From assembly GCF_000186865.1 (NCBI RefSeq), contig NW_008705564.1, forward strand, positions 508,413-572,412: a stretch of 64,000 nucleotides of DNA. Direction: 5' to 3'. Origin of the DNA: Aureococcus anophagefferens (Eukaryota > Sar > Pelagophyceae > Pelagomonadales > Pelagomonadaceae). Shown here piece after piece: positions 19,298-30,300 of this stretch; positions within the stretch are counted from its first letter, which is position 1; every line of letters starts with the position of its first letter. Position numbers and translations under genes: made by a program. The notes under the pieces were generated by a model that did no database searches, was not told the DNA's origin, and saw only the letters and a program-made list of their open reading frames with translations.

Positions 19298-22200
19298 ATG
19301 CACGAGGTGGAAGCGATCGCGAGCATGCACGAAGCGACGGCTTCGTCGTCGGAAGCGATCGCGAGCATGCACGACGCGATGGCGTCGTCGTCGCTGGAGT
19401 ACGAGCGCATCACGTTCGTGCTGCGGCCGCGGCGCGGGCCGCGGAGGGTCATCCTCGACGCCGTCTCCGGCCGCGCCGCCGCGGCGCAGACGACGGCCTT
19501 GATGGGCCCCAGCGGGAGCGGGAAGACGACGCTGATCCACGCGCTCGCCGGCACGCTGCGGTCGCGGGTGCCCGCGGAGCTGTCCGGCGCCGTCCGCGTC
19601 GACGGCGAGCCCGCGGGCGCGCGGCGGCGCTGCGCCGTCGTCGGCCAGGAGGACGCGCTCTTCCCGCTCTTCACGGTGCGGGAGACCCTGACGCTCTGCG
19701 CCGCGCTCACGCGCCGCGGCGAGGACCCGGACCGCGTCGCCGAGGCGACGCTGCGGCGCCTCGGGCTCGCCAAGGTCGCGGAGACGCGCGTCGGCGACCC
19801 CTCGGAGCCGCTGCTCCGCGGCGTCTCCGGCGGCGAGCGGCGCCGGCTGTCCATCGGCTGCGAGTTGATCGCGTCGCGCGGCGGCGTCGTGCTCCTGGAC
19901 GAGCCGACGTCCTCGCTCGACGCGTACCAGGCCCTCTCCGTCGCGCGGTCCCTGAGCGGCCTCGCGCGGGAGTCGCGCGTCGCCGTGCTCCTGAGCGTGC
20001 ACCAGCCCCGCGCGGAGATCTGCCTGCTCCTCGACGAGCTCCAGCTCCTGAGCCGCGGCCGCGTCGTCTACTCGGGGCCCTTCGCGGCCGCGGAGCCGTG
20101 GTTCGCGGCGCTCGGCCACGCGGTGCCGCCGCGCTTCAACGCCATGGACTTCCTGCTCGACGTGCTGGCCGTCGACGACGGCGGCGAGGGGAGCCGCGCG
20201 CGCGCCGACGCCTGCCAACGAGCCTGGGCGGCGCGCGGCGGCGCGGACGCGCCGCGGCGCGCGGCGCGGCCGCCGCCGTCGAAGCGGGCCCCGCGGCCGC
20301 GCGCGCGCTGGCTCGTCCAGGTGCGCTGGCTCGCGCATCGCACGCTCGTCGGCTTCTCGCGGCAGACCGTCGTCGTCGTCGCCGTGACGTCGACGCACCT
20401 GCTCCCGGCGCTGATCCTCGTCGCGATGCGGTCCGACGAGCGCGACGGCGGCGGCGGCCTCGGCGCGGTGCGGAGGAACGTCGACAAGCTCGGCACCTTC
20501 TCCTACATGGGCATGCTGTTGACCTACTTTGGGCTCATGCAGGTCGCGCTCTTCTTCGCCAAGGAGAAGCCCGTCGTCCGGTCGGAGCTCGGCCGCTACG
20601 ACCTGGGCGCGTTCGTCGTCGCGAAATTTTTAGGGGAAATTCCAATCACTTTTTGGTGCCCCTGCGTGTTCCTCGCGACGCTCTACTGGGCCCAGGGCAC
20701 GCGCGACGTCGGACGCTTCTGCGCGGAGCTCGCGGTCGTCGCGAGCTTGAACTGGGCCGTCGGGGCCGTGGGCTTCGTCTTCGCGTGTTCGGACATCCAC
20801 GAGGCCGACATGCGGCAGATCACGCTGCAGTTTGCGACCTTTTTCACGTTGGTGTCGGGAGTCTATTGTTGTCTGACCTCGATGCCGGCCTGGACGCGGG
20901 AACTCGCGGCGCTGTCGCCGACGAAGTGGGCCATCGAGGCGCTCGTCACGCTCGAGTTCCCGCGGCCGGACCAGCGCTACGTCCTCGACACCGCGGGCTA
21001 CGAGCGGCTCCCGGCGGCGCGGGCCGTCGGCATCCTACTGCTCATGGCGGCCGCGGGCCAGGCGCTCGCGCTGCGGGTGCTCGCGGCGAACGTCCAAAGC
21101 CGGGTGCCGCTCCGGCCGGCTCCCGCGCGGCGCGGCGGCGATCGCGGCGACGAAGCGAACGACCTCGAGGCGCCGCTCCTGGGCCGCGCGCCCCCGTCGC
21201 CCGGCGGCGGCGCCGTGAGCCGCTACCGCGGCGGCGCGACCGTCGCCTTCGAGGGGCTCACGCTCTCCATCGCCGCGGCCGGCGGGCGGCGGCGCGTCGT
21301 CGACCGCGCGACGGCGACGGTGCCCCGGGGCGCGCTCGTCGCGCTCATGGGGCCCAGCGGCTCCGGGAAATCGAGCCTGCTGAACGCGCTCGCGGGCTGG
21401 TGCCCGCGGGTCCCGACGCGCGGCTCAGCGGGGCCGTCTCCGTCGACGGCGCGCGCGTCGACACGCGCGCCGCGCGGGCCGCCTTCGCGGCGCTGCGGGC
21501 CTACGTGCGCCAGGACTGCTTTTTGTTCCCTTATTTGACGGTGCGCGAGACGCTCCACCTCTCGGCGTCGCTCGCGCTGCGGGGCGCCGTCTCGGAGCGC
21601 GGGGCGAGGAAGGCGACGTCGCGCGTGCTCCGGGAGCTCAACCTGACGTCCGTCGGCGCGTCGCTCGTCGGCGACGGCACCCGCGTCCGCGGCGTCTCGG
21701 GCGGCGAGCGGAAGCGCGTCGCCGTCGGGAAGTACCTCTTCCAGCGGGACCTCAAGGTCCTGCTCGTCGACGAGCCGACGACGGGCCTCGACGCCGCGCA
21801 GGCGCTCGTCGTCGTCGCGACGCTGCGGACGCTCGCGTCCGAGGGCGGCTGCGCGGTCTACGCGACGCTGCACCAGCCGCGGAGCTCCATCTTCGCGCTC
21901 CTCGACGGGCTGCACCTCCTCGCGGAGGGCCGCGTCGTCTACGCGGGGCCCGCGGGTCGCGCCGTCGACTACTTCGGGACGCACCTCGGCGCGACGTGCG
22001 GCGAGCGCGACTCGCCGACGGACTTCTTCCTCGACGCGCTGACGCTCGACGGCTCGAGCGACGCCGCGACGCGCGCGGGCGAGGCGCGGCTCGCGGGCTA
22101 CGCCGAAACCTGGGCGCGCCGCGCGCCGCGCGTCGCGGCCCCGGCCGGCGGCGCCGCGCCGCCGAGCCCACGGCGCGCGGCCGACGACGGCGACGCGCGC

Positions 22201-23124
22201 GCGCGCTTCGCCACGCAGTGCGGGCTCCTCGTCGTCCGCGCGACGAGGTCCGAATTCCGCGACCCGCGCTTCTTTTTCGTGGACGTGACGTTCACGCTCG
22301 TCGCCGCGGGCTACGCCTGCATGGTCTGGAGCGCCATGGAGCGCGACCAGCGGGGCCTCCGGAACGTGACGGGGCTGCTCTACTTTTGCCTCGCGACGCA
22401 GACGGCCAAGGCCTGCTCCATCGGGTGCCAGGTCGCGACGGCCACGGAGGCGCTCGTCGAGCAGGAGCGCGGCATGTACGCGACGGCGGCGCTCGCGGCG
22501 ACGCGGCTGCTCGTCGGCAACGCCAAGGTTTGTATTCAACCGACCCTGCTCCTCGTCGTGGCCTACGTCGGCACGGGCGCGGGCCGCGACCCGGCGGCCT
22601 TCGGCCGGATCCTCGCGTTCTATTTGGGCGCGGTGTCCGCGTGCTACGCCTTCGGCCTCGCGACGCTCTGCATCCCCGGCGTCGAGAACCAGGCCCGGGA
22701 CTTCTGGACGAACCAGTCGCTCTTCTTCTGCATCCTCCCGGCTGGGTATTTCATCAACATTCATACCATTCCACGTTCCATGAAGTGGCTCGCGCTCGTC
22801 TCCCCCCAGCGCTGGGCGCTGAACGGCATGCTCACCGTCCAGCTCACGGGGGTGGAATTTTCCTGCGACCGGCCCGTCCTCGCCGGCGCCTGCTGCCCGA
22901 CGGGCGACTTGTATCTGGACTTTTTGGACTACGCGGGCTACGGCGAGCGCCGCTGCGCCGCGTACCTCGCGGCGGTCTTGGCCGTCATGACGACCCTCTC
23001 GTACCTCGGCCTGCGGCGCGCGCCCGAGTACGCGGACCTCAAGGCGACCGCGGTCCACGACGACGGCGAGACCGCCGCGGAGCCGCCGGCGCCGGACCCG
23101 CGCGACTCAAGCGAGCGACGTTAG
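19298..23124 (+). CDS. Full-size ABCG-type transporter (NBD-TMD-NBD-TMD)
   Basis: About 1,265 residues. First nucleotide-binding domain: Walker A GPSGSGKT (about residue 69), signature VSGGERRRLS, Walker B VVLLDEPTSSLD. It is followed by a six-helix membrane domain (about 350-620; TSTHLLPALILVAM, MGMLLTYFGLMQVALFF). Second NBD: GPSGSGKSS, VSGGERKRVAVGKYLF, VLLVDEPTTGLD, then a second membrane domain (GLLYFCLATQTAKACSIG, QSLFFCILPAGYFINIHT). Reversed-order PDR/ABCG pumps export lipids or xenobiotics. The frame changes between the second Walker A and the next strand, near 21400-21428. This needs either a 29-bp GT-AG intron or a 1-base indel. The first 30 residues contain a repeated SMHEA/EAIASMHD motif. 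Confidence 0.8.
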
Positions 23125-23140
23125 AGGAAAGACGAGGCGA

Positions 23141-24721
23141 CTAGTTCTTTTTGTGGACGGAGTGGACGACCATGTTGGCGACGCCGCAGGCGTTGACGCC
23201 GCGGACGAGGCGGTAGTAGCCGCCCTCGCCCCACTCGGTGTCCCAGGAGTTCTTGATGAGCCAGTAGGGCACGTCGAAGGTCTCGCCCGTGGGCATGCCG
23301 TTGGCGTCCGTGACGTCCCGCACCTCCGTGCCGTAGCCCACGAGCAAGACGGCGTGGTCGAGGGCCGTCGGGTCGCAGGGGAAGTGGTGGTCCACGCCGC
23401 CCGCCTCGCACATCTGCTCCGTGCAGCCGACGACGCCGTGGACGTAGAACTCCATGCCGTTGGCGTTGAAGGCCAGGGACAGGGGCCCGTTCTTCACGAG
23501 GGCGACGTGCATGAGGTCCTCGTACTCCGCGCCCATGGCGACGAACTGGTAGCCCTCGATGGCCGCGACGTCGCCGGCCGCGAGGTGGCCGTTGAGGAGC
23601 TCCTTGTCGCAGGTCGGCGTGCCCGTGAAGATCTCGGTCCCGCCGCACATGTTGTCCATGCAGATGCCCTTGTAGGGGTAGTCGTCCATGGGCACCAAAC
23701 CGCCGAAGTGGGACACGTACTCCATCGCGGCGAAGGGCCAGCCGCCGTCGCAGCCGTAGTTGTACGTGTTGCACGACACGAGCTGCTGCGTGCTCAGGGA
23801 AATCAAATCGTCCCCCGCCAAAAACATGGTGCCCTCGATGTCGCCGGCCGACGAGAAGGACCAGCAGGAGCCGCAGTACTTCTGGTTCTTGACGGCCGTG
23901 ACCGCGCCGAGCGCGCGCCAGTCGAAGTCGTCCGGCAGGTTGCCCATGTCGTAGTCCCCGAAATGCGGGAAGCGGTCGCAGGCCGCGCAGTCCGACGCCG
24001 AGACCCAGGCGACCTCGCCCTGCGTGGCGTTGAAGTAGGCCGGGTCGCCCGAGCCGTTCACGAAGCCGTGCTGCCACTGCCACGTCGGCATGCCGCCCGA
24101 GTAGTTGTAGAGATGCTTGTCGCCGGGCTGCGTGCCGTTGATGAGGTCGAAGGGGCGGTCCGTGCCGTTCTGCAGCGCGCCGGACCCGCCGGCGCTCCAG
24201 AGCTCGACGACGTCGGCCGCCGTCTTCGACTCGACGTCGTCGACGAGGCGCGCGTGCGCCGCGGACCGCCGCGCGAGCGACCGCTTGAGGGACGCGTAGT
24301 CGCTGAACTCCGTCTGCATCTTCACGGACTGGCGCTCCTCGTCCGTGCGGTCGCAGAAGGACGTGATGCCGAAGACCGCGGCCGGGTTCGCCGCGTTCAG
24401 CGTGTCGATCGTCGCCAGGTTCCGCCGGAAGATGGCGAAGCGCCGCGCGTCCTCGGCGTCGTCGAAGTCGCGCCGCTCGCGCCGCTTGAACTGCTCGTAG
24501 AGGTCGCGCACCTTCGCCGCCTCCATGTCCCCGTAGACGACCTTGGTCGACGCGATGACGGACGCCTCGAGCTCGAGGTCGCGGCCCAGCGACAGGTAGT
24601 GGCGCCCGACGTTGGCCGCGACGACGAGCACGGCGGCGAGGCCCACGGTGGCCTTGACGATGCGGCGCTTTCGTCGCACGGCCGGCGCCTCCCCGCCGGG
24701 GATGGGCTCGTAGACAGCCAT
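23141..24721 (-). CDS. Papain-family (C1A) cysteine protease with type II membrane anchor
   Basis: 526 residues. A basic cytosolic tail and one membrane anchor ([19 protein letters not shown], about 21-39) precede a propeptide of I29 type (about 70-150; [29 protein letters not shown]). The catalytic domain starts near [18 protein letters not shown]. The active-site Cys lies in [20 protein letters not shown], the His in [12 protein letters not shown] and the Asn in [22 protein letters not shown]. All catalytic residues are present, so an active cathepsin-like endopeptidase is expected, with a lysosomal/vacuolar or secretory route. A 40-residue insertion lies between prodomain and mature domain. 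Its stop is 16 bp from the end of the ABCG gene. Confidence 0.92.
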   Translation of the reverse strand: MAVYEPIPGGEAPAVRRKRRIVKATVGLAAVLVVAANVGRHYLSLGRDLELEASVIASTKVVYGDMEAAKVRDLYEQFKRRERRDFDDAEDARRFAIFRRNLATIDTLNAANPAAVFGITSFCDRTDEERQSVKMQTEFSDYASLKRSLARRSAAHARLVDDVESKTAADVVELWSAGGSGALQNGTDRPFDLINGTQPGDKHLYNYSGGMPTWQWQHGFVNGSGDPAYFNATQGEVAWVSASDCAACDRFPHFGDYDMGNLPDDFDWRALGAVTAVKNQKYCGSCWSFSSAGDIEGTMFLAGDDLISLSTQQLVSCNTYNYGCDGGWPFAAMEYVSHFGGLVPMDDYPYKGICMDNMCGGTEIFTGTPTCDKELLNGHLAAGDVAAIEGYQFVAMGAEYEDLMHVALVKNGPLSLAFNANGMEFYVHGVVGCTEQMCEAGGVDHHFPCDPTALDHAVLLVGYGTEVRDVTDANGMPTGETFDVPYWLIKNSWDTEWGEGGYYRLVRGVNACGVANMVVHSVHKKN

Positions 24722-25021
24722 GCTGCCCCGCGTATTGGGTGACTCTCCAAGATTAAGCCGATATCGCAGAGCAATAGTTTACCTCTATACTAGGATGAGG
24801 GTGATGTAATCGAATTGAGACAAACTCTTCTTTCAGCCGACCGGCAGCCCCGGCATCAACCGGTCGGAACGCTCCGGTGGGGTCCTCCTCGTCCGCCGAG
24901 GCGCGCCCCGGTAGCCGGTGTGCTCGATCGGGACGATCCGCGAGCCGGGACTTGTGCCGGCAGCCCGATCGTAGATCTCTTGCCGTCGGACGCGAACTGG
25001 GACTTGAGCTCGTAGGGGGGC
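24722..25021. other. Divergent intergenic region
   Basis: 300 bp between the cathepsin start and the next plus-strand start. The first 110 bp are AT-richer (runs such as TTTACCTCTATACTAGG), as expected for a shared promoter. No repeat, RNA gene or ORF of interest seen. Confidence 0.35.
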
Positions 25022-25663
25022 ATGATCCAGCTCGCCCAGAGCGCGAAGCGGGCCTACGCGGCCCTCGGGGGGGACCTGCCCGAGGAGCGGCCCCAGGCGT
25101 CCTTCGAGGAGAGCATCCTGGGCTTCTCCCTGGCCCCGGAGCGGCCGTCGTCGGACGGGGGCGACGGGGGCTCGACGTCCGGCGAGGGCGAGTCCGACGA
25201 CGAGGACGAGGAGGTCGAGATCGAGGTGCTCGCGGAGGCGCGGCGGGGCGCCATCCGGCGGTCCCAGTCCAGCGACCTCGCGCGCGCGCTGGATTCCTTG
25301 GACGCGACGTCGTGGCTCCCGCCCGGCGCGCCGCCCGAGCCGCTCGCCGCGGCCCCGGCGCCACCGCCCGCCCCGGCGGCGCACGCGCCGCGGCCCCGGC
25401 GGCCGTCGGGCGACTCCGCGCCCCGGAAGCGGCGGCGGACGCCGACGAACACGACGCTGCGCCGGTCGTCCTTCGACCGGGCCGCGCCGCGCACGCGCGA
25501 CCGCCGCCGGGGCGACGCGCGGCGCCGCGCGCGCATGCTCGCCGACTTCGCCTCCGCCGACCGCACGCCCACCGCGCCGGCGACGACCGCCGAGGCGCCC
25601 GACGCGGACGCCGCCGGCGACGCCGGCGCGGACGCGCCGCCGCCGGCCCTCGCCGCCAACTGA
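25022..25663 (+). CDS. Hypothetical acidic/basic low-complexity protein
   Basis: 213 residues. The start is fixed by an in-frame stop just upstream. The first 40 residues look folded (IQLAQSAKRAYAALGGDLPEERPQASFEESILGFSLAPERP). They are followed by an acidic stretch (GEGESDDEDEEVEIEVL), a Pro/Ala linker and a basic nuclear-localisation-like cluster (APRKRRRTP, RDRRRGDARRRARM). I recognise no domain. The composition suggests a nuclear protein. The antisense frame is also open but consists of Ala/Arg only. Moderate confidence that it is a gene at all. Confidence 0.45.
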   Translation: MIQLAQSAKRAYAALGGDLPEERPQASFEESILGFSLAPERPSSDGGDGGSTSGEGESDDEDEEVEIEVLAEARRGAIRRSQSSDLARALDSLDATSWLPPGAPPEPLAAAPAPPPAPAAHAPRPRRPSGDSAPRKRRRTPTNTTLRRSSFDRAAPRTRDRRRGDARRRARMLADFASADRTPTAPATTAEAPDADAAGDAGADAPPPALAAN

Positions 25664-25862
25664 GCGGCCCTGTATACTCACCCCCTGTGTTTTTTCTTTG
25701 TGTGCTTGGTTGTTTCGGGTTTTGCTTGGAAGCCCGCGGCGCGGCGTACGGAGGCGTCGCCCGCGAACCGGGCGCGAAGCGTCGTCGCGCCGACTCGCCG
25801 TGCCGGCGGCCGATGCGCGCCGCGGCAAGTTAAGCTCGCCGTGACAATCGTGACACCTCGAG

Positions 25863-27311
25863 ATGGTCTCGCGGTTCCTCGAGCGCAAGGACGAGTGGGT
25901 CGCCCTCTGCGAGAAGCTCCTCCACGACGGCAAGCCGGAGCCGTCGCCCATCGACCTCCGCGCCTTGGCGCAGCACACGAGCGACCGGCGGCGGAGCTCG
26001 GACATCTTCGACGTCGTCGAGAAGTGCCTCGAGCCGACGCCCAACGCGAAGCTCCTCGCCAAGGCCATCGCCACGGTCCGCTACCTCGTGATCAACGGCG
26101 CGGAGCACGTCGTCGACCGCGCGTGGCGATTGAAGGACGCCGTCGGGGCCTTGGAGAAGTACAACTCCGCGACGTGCGGCAAGTACGGCTTCCAGCGCGG
26201 CGGCCGCGACGAGGGCGGCGACGTGCGGCGGCGGGCCGCGGAGCTCGCGAGCGTGCTCGGCGACGTCGACCGCATCCGGAGCTTGCGAGCCGAAGCGGCG
26301 ACGCACGCGCACCGCGACGGCCCGGACCTCCGCCACGGCCAGGGCGGCGCCCAGATCGTCATCGGCGCGGGCCACTCCCTGGCCGAGATCCCGGGCTACG
26401 TCGCCGGCGACGACGCCGTCGCGCTGGCCGCGCAGGCCGCGGCGCCGTCCGCGCGCCACGGCTTCGGCGCCGGCGACGCGCCGCCGCCGGCGGCGCCGGC
26501 CGGCCTCGTCGACCTCCTCGACTTCGACGCCGCGCCCGTGGAGGCCCCGCAGGCCATGCCCGACGGCGGCCTGCTCCCGACCGACGAGCAGCAGGCCGTC
26601 CAGCGCCAGCTCGCGCAGCAGCGGGGCGAGCTCGAGCAGTTGAAGCAGCAACTCGCGATGCAGCAGACCATCGCGGCCCAGCAGCAGCAGCTCTTCCAGT
26701 TGCAGCAGCGCCAGGGCGGCGGCGGCGCATTGGGCGGCGGGGGCGCGATGGGCGCGCCGGGCGGCGCGATGAACGGCGCGATGGGCGCGCCGGGCGGCGC
26801 CATGGGCGCGTTCCCGCCGGCGCGGCAACAGTTCCCGCCGGCGCAGCCGCAGTTCCCGCCGGCGCAGCAGCCGCAGTTCGCGCAGCAGCAGCAGCGGCAA
26901 CCGTTCCCGCCGCAGCCGGGCTTCGCGCCGCCGCAGCAGCAGCAGCAGCGGCCGCCGCAAATGCAGCAACCGGGTTTCATGCCTCAGCAGATGCCGCAGC
27001 CGGGCATGCAGCAGATGCCGCAGCCGGGCATGCAGCAGATGCCGCAGCAGCAGATGCCGCAGCCGGGCATGCAGCAGATGCAGCAGCAGCGAATGCCGCA
27101 GCCGGGCATGCAGCAGATGCAGCAGCCGGGCATGCCGCAGCCGGGCATGCCGCAGATGCCGCAGCCGGGCATGCCGCAGATGCCGCAGCCGGGCATGCCG
27201 CAGCCGGGCATGCCGCAGATGCCGCAGCCGGGTTTTCCGCAGCAGATGCAGCAGCACCCGCCGCCGCAGCAGCAGCAGTATCCGCCGCCGCAGCAGCAGT
27301 TCCCCTTCTAA
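25863..27311 (+). CDS. ENTH/VHS-type endocytic adaptor with Gln-Pro-Met-rich tail
   Basis: 482 residues. Residues 1-140 form an all-helical ENTH/ANTH-like module (IDLRALAQHTSDRRRSSDIFDVVEKCL, then LLAKAIATVRYLVINGAEHVVDRAWRLKDAVGALEKYN). This has the Leu-x-Tyr-Leu-x-x-Asn/Gly-x-Glu pattern of epsin/AP180 phosphoinositide-binding domains. A linker with LVDLLDFDAAP (about 218-228), a possible clathrin/adaptor motif, leads to a Gln-rich coiled segment (about 240-285). About 150 residues of FPPAQ and MPQPGM/MQQ repeats follow. The tail is a likely interaction or phase-separating region. Role inferred: cargo or membrane adaptor in vesicle formation. Confidence 0.7.
   Translation: MVSRFLERKDEWVALCEKLLHDGKPEPSPIDLRALAQHTSDRRRSSDIFDVVEKCLEPTPNAKLLAKAIATVRYLVINGAEHVVDRAWRLKDAVGALEKYNSATCGKYGFQRGGRDEGGDVRRRAAELASVLGDVDRIRSLRAEAATHAHRDGPDLRHGQGGAQIVIGAGHSLAEIPGYVAGDDAVALAAQAAAPSARHGFGAGDAPPPAAPAGLVDLLDFDAAPVEAPQAMPDGGLLPTDEQQAVQRQLAQQRGELEQLKQQLAMQQTIAAQQQQLFQLQQRQGGGGALGGGGAMGAPGGAMNGAMGAPGGAMGAFPPARQQFPPAQPQFPPAQQPQFAQQQQRQPFPPQPGFAPPQQQQQRPPQMQQPGFMPQQMPQPGMQQMPQPGMQQMPQQQMPQPGMQQMQQQRMPQPGMQQMQQPGMPQPGMPQMPQPGMPQMPQPGMPQPGMPQMPQPGFPQQMQQHPPPQQQQYPPPQQQFPF
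26980..27250 (+). repeat. Coding minisatellite, CAGCCGGGCATG units
   Basis: Tandem units built from ATGCCGCAGCCGGGCATGCAG encode MPQPGMQQ-type repeats in the adaptor tail. The number and phase of ATGCAG versus ATGCCG units vary, typical of replication slippage. Confidence 0.8.
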
Positions 27312-27326
27312 GGTTTTGTGACACCC

Positions 27327-30300
27327 TTAGATCTTCCGCGCAAAGGTCGAGTTGCGGACCTTGTGGCGCCGCTGGCCGAGGCGCAGGGCGACGGCGTCCA
27401 CGGAGGACCGGGACGCCTGGAGCGCGGACTTCTGGCGCTCCGCGCGCTCCGCGGGCCCCGCCATGTCGCGGTCCGGCCCCGAGGCCTCGAGGTCCGTGAG
27501 CTCGATGTCGGCCTTGGCCCGCCGGTTCGACATGGGGTTCGACACCATCGCCGGCGCGTCCTCGAGCACCCTCTCCCTCGCGGCGAAGTCCGCGCGCGTC
27601 TCGCCCTCCAGCAGGCGCGTCGCCAGCGCCAGGCCCGCGTTGAAGAGCATCCGCAATAAGATGGCCGCGGCGACGACGGCGGCGAAGACGGCCAGCAGCC
27701 GCAGCTCCGGGGAGCCGTCGCCCTCGCCGACGAGCAGAGGCACGTAGCCGACCGCCGTCGCGACGCAGGCCCAGAAGAAGAGCACGCACTCCTCGAAGAG
27801 CGCCTGCTGGACCTCGGAAGGCAGGACGATGAAGAAGGACGCGAGGTAGATGGGCACGCGGAAGGGCAGCGACCTGGGCGGCAAAAGGGTAAGCGCGGAC
27901 CCCAGGAGCGCGGAGAAGATGGCCGCGGTCGCCTCCGGCGACGCCGTCACGCCCTCGCCGAGGCCCCCGGCCTCCAACGCGTCGGCGAGGCCCGCGACGA
28001 GGCCCAGGGCCGTCCGCGCGATTCCCAACTTCAAAGGCTCCTATCTCGTCCGTTTTCCACTCGTTTTGGCTGATATCATGACGAGCGATCATCTCTCGAA
28101 GAGTCCTCGAAGCATCGATGGTGGGACGAACGCGCGCGGAACATTCGCGTCGAAGCGACGTCGAATCACCCGGCGTCGGCCCCGGTGGCGACGGCCGCCA
28201 CGACGCGTCTTCGAGAATTCCGTCCAGATCCGCGGCCTTCTTCGTCGCCGGCGCCGCCGTGCCGAGGCAGTGGGCCCCGACCTGCGTCCCGCCGAGCTCG
28301 TCGCCGTGCCAGAGCGCGAGGTAGAACGTCGAGATCGTCGGGAGGGGCGTCGCGAACGGGTATTCCCGGAGGGACCTGTGTGGAAATCAACCACTGGTTT
28401 GGGGGGTCCCCACCAAACTCTCTATCTCGGTCATATCGAAGTCGATTTGGCTGATTTTTGGACGAATCGATTGCTCTCATCGAGTCCTCGAAGCACAGCG
28501 AAAGAGTCTGGTCCAAATTGTTCGATTACGCGCACATTGAAGTCGGGTTGAAGATTTGATTTCCACACAGGAAGCGACGTCGGATCGTGGAACTTCTCGT
28601 AGTGCTCCTTCAGCAGCCCCGGCAAGAGGACGTCGAACGCCATGATGTAGAGCGTCTCGATCACGCCGTAGATGAGGAGAAACCTAAGTCGTGTTCAGAC
28701 TGCCCTGAACAAGCCACAACATCACAACACTGGAATCAATGTAGCACGTGTACAGGAGCTCCAAAAGCCAGAGCCGCGACGCACGGACGCCGAGCGAACT
28801 CCCGAAGGAGAGGAGGTAGAGCGCCGAGGCCGCGACGCTCGCGACGACGCAGAGCCACGCCGCGACGTACGACCAGAGCGCCGGCGTCGACTTCCGCGCC
28901 TCGTCGTCGTCGACGTTGCCGCGCACCGCGTGCTCGTAGATGAGCCGCTCGACGGTCGAGAAGTGGGACACGCGCTCGAGCTCGTAGAGCCGCGCGGCCC
29001 GCAAAGCTACCGTCTCCGGCCTGGTCTTCGCCTGCAGCTTGCGCAGCTCCGCGTCGTAGTCCGCGGCGATGGCCAGCTGCTCTCGGCAGAGCTCGGCGAC
29101 GTTGGCCTTGAACCGCTCCTCGTCGACGTCCCAGCGCCACCGCTCCTTGGTGGCCGCGCGCAGCCGCGCGAGCCCACGGACTTTGGACGCGTCCCGGGCC
29201 TCCGAGGCGCGCTCCAGCGCCTCGCTGAGCTCCGCGACGCGCCGCGTGACCGCGTCGGCGACCTGCGTGGAAATCAACCACTGGTTTGGGGGGTCCCCAC
29301 CAAACTTCAGAACTCTCTAGCTCGGTCAAATCGAAGTCGATTCGGCTGATTTTTGGACGAATCGATTGCTCTCGTTCAGTTCTCGAAGCACGGTTAAAGA
29401 TTCTGGTCCAAACCGTTCAATTACGGGCACATTGAAGTCGGGTTGAAGATTTGATTTCCACACAGTCGGCGACTTTTGGCCCAATCCTGTCCGCCTCGTC
29501 GTCGAGGTTGAGTTCGAGTTGAGCCTTGGACGCGCCTTGGATCACGCGCGCGAGCGAGCTCCGCCGCCTCCGCAGCCGACCTTCCGCCGAGCCCGCGCCG
29601 ACCTTCTGGCCCGAATCAAAGAGCGCCGCGTGGGGCGTCTTCACTCGTCGCGCGAGCGTTGCGGAGTCGAAGCCACCAGATAAATCCAGTCGCAGCGTTC
29701 TGCCCTTCGGCGTCGTCGCGTTGCCCTTCTTAGCGCTGCGAAGCCGATATGGAAGCGGCGCGACGAGGTACTGGTCGAAGAGCCACTGGAACACGGAAAC
29801 CATGGGCAGCATGAGGGCCAACGCGCACGCGAGGCACAATATGCCTTCGGCGGATGCCAGCGCGTCCGGTCCCGGCTCCCGATACTCGCAGGACCTGTGC
29901 GGTTCAAATCTTCAATCTGACTTGAATTTGCGCGTATTCGACGCAGCGCCGGACCCGGAGCAGGCGTCGAAGGAGCAGGCGCGCCGCGTCCCGAGGCCGC
30001 CGTTTGCGAATTTCAAGCAGCCGCTCTCGCTTCGCTCGTCCTCGCAGCCCGGGTCCGGATAAGCGAGAGAGTCGCCCAACGCGACGCCCGCGGCGAAAAA
30101 GAGGAGCTCGGCGCCTACCAAGACGTCGGTGACGATTTTTCGTCGTTTCCCGGTCAAAATCTCTCGAAAGTTGTCACGGCCGCAGGACGCTGCTCTGCGC
30201 CGAGCTTGAAAATGCGCGCGCGCCGCGTCACGACCTCGCCCCGGACGAACACGATGTTCAGCAGCGTGTGGTTCTTCTTGAGCACCCTCCAGAGCGTGCT

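Noticed and set aside
25054..25659. Antisense Ala/Ser-rich frame opposite the hypothetical gene at 25022
   Set aside because: Low complexity throughout; the plus frame has a better folded-looking N-terminus and a defined start. Weak either way.
27327..28040. A separate small membrane-protein gene at the 3' end of the giant gene
   Set aside because: No start codon other than inside introner-derived sequence; a phase-consistent acceptor at 27874 links it to the upstream exons. It is not fully excluded.
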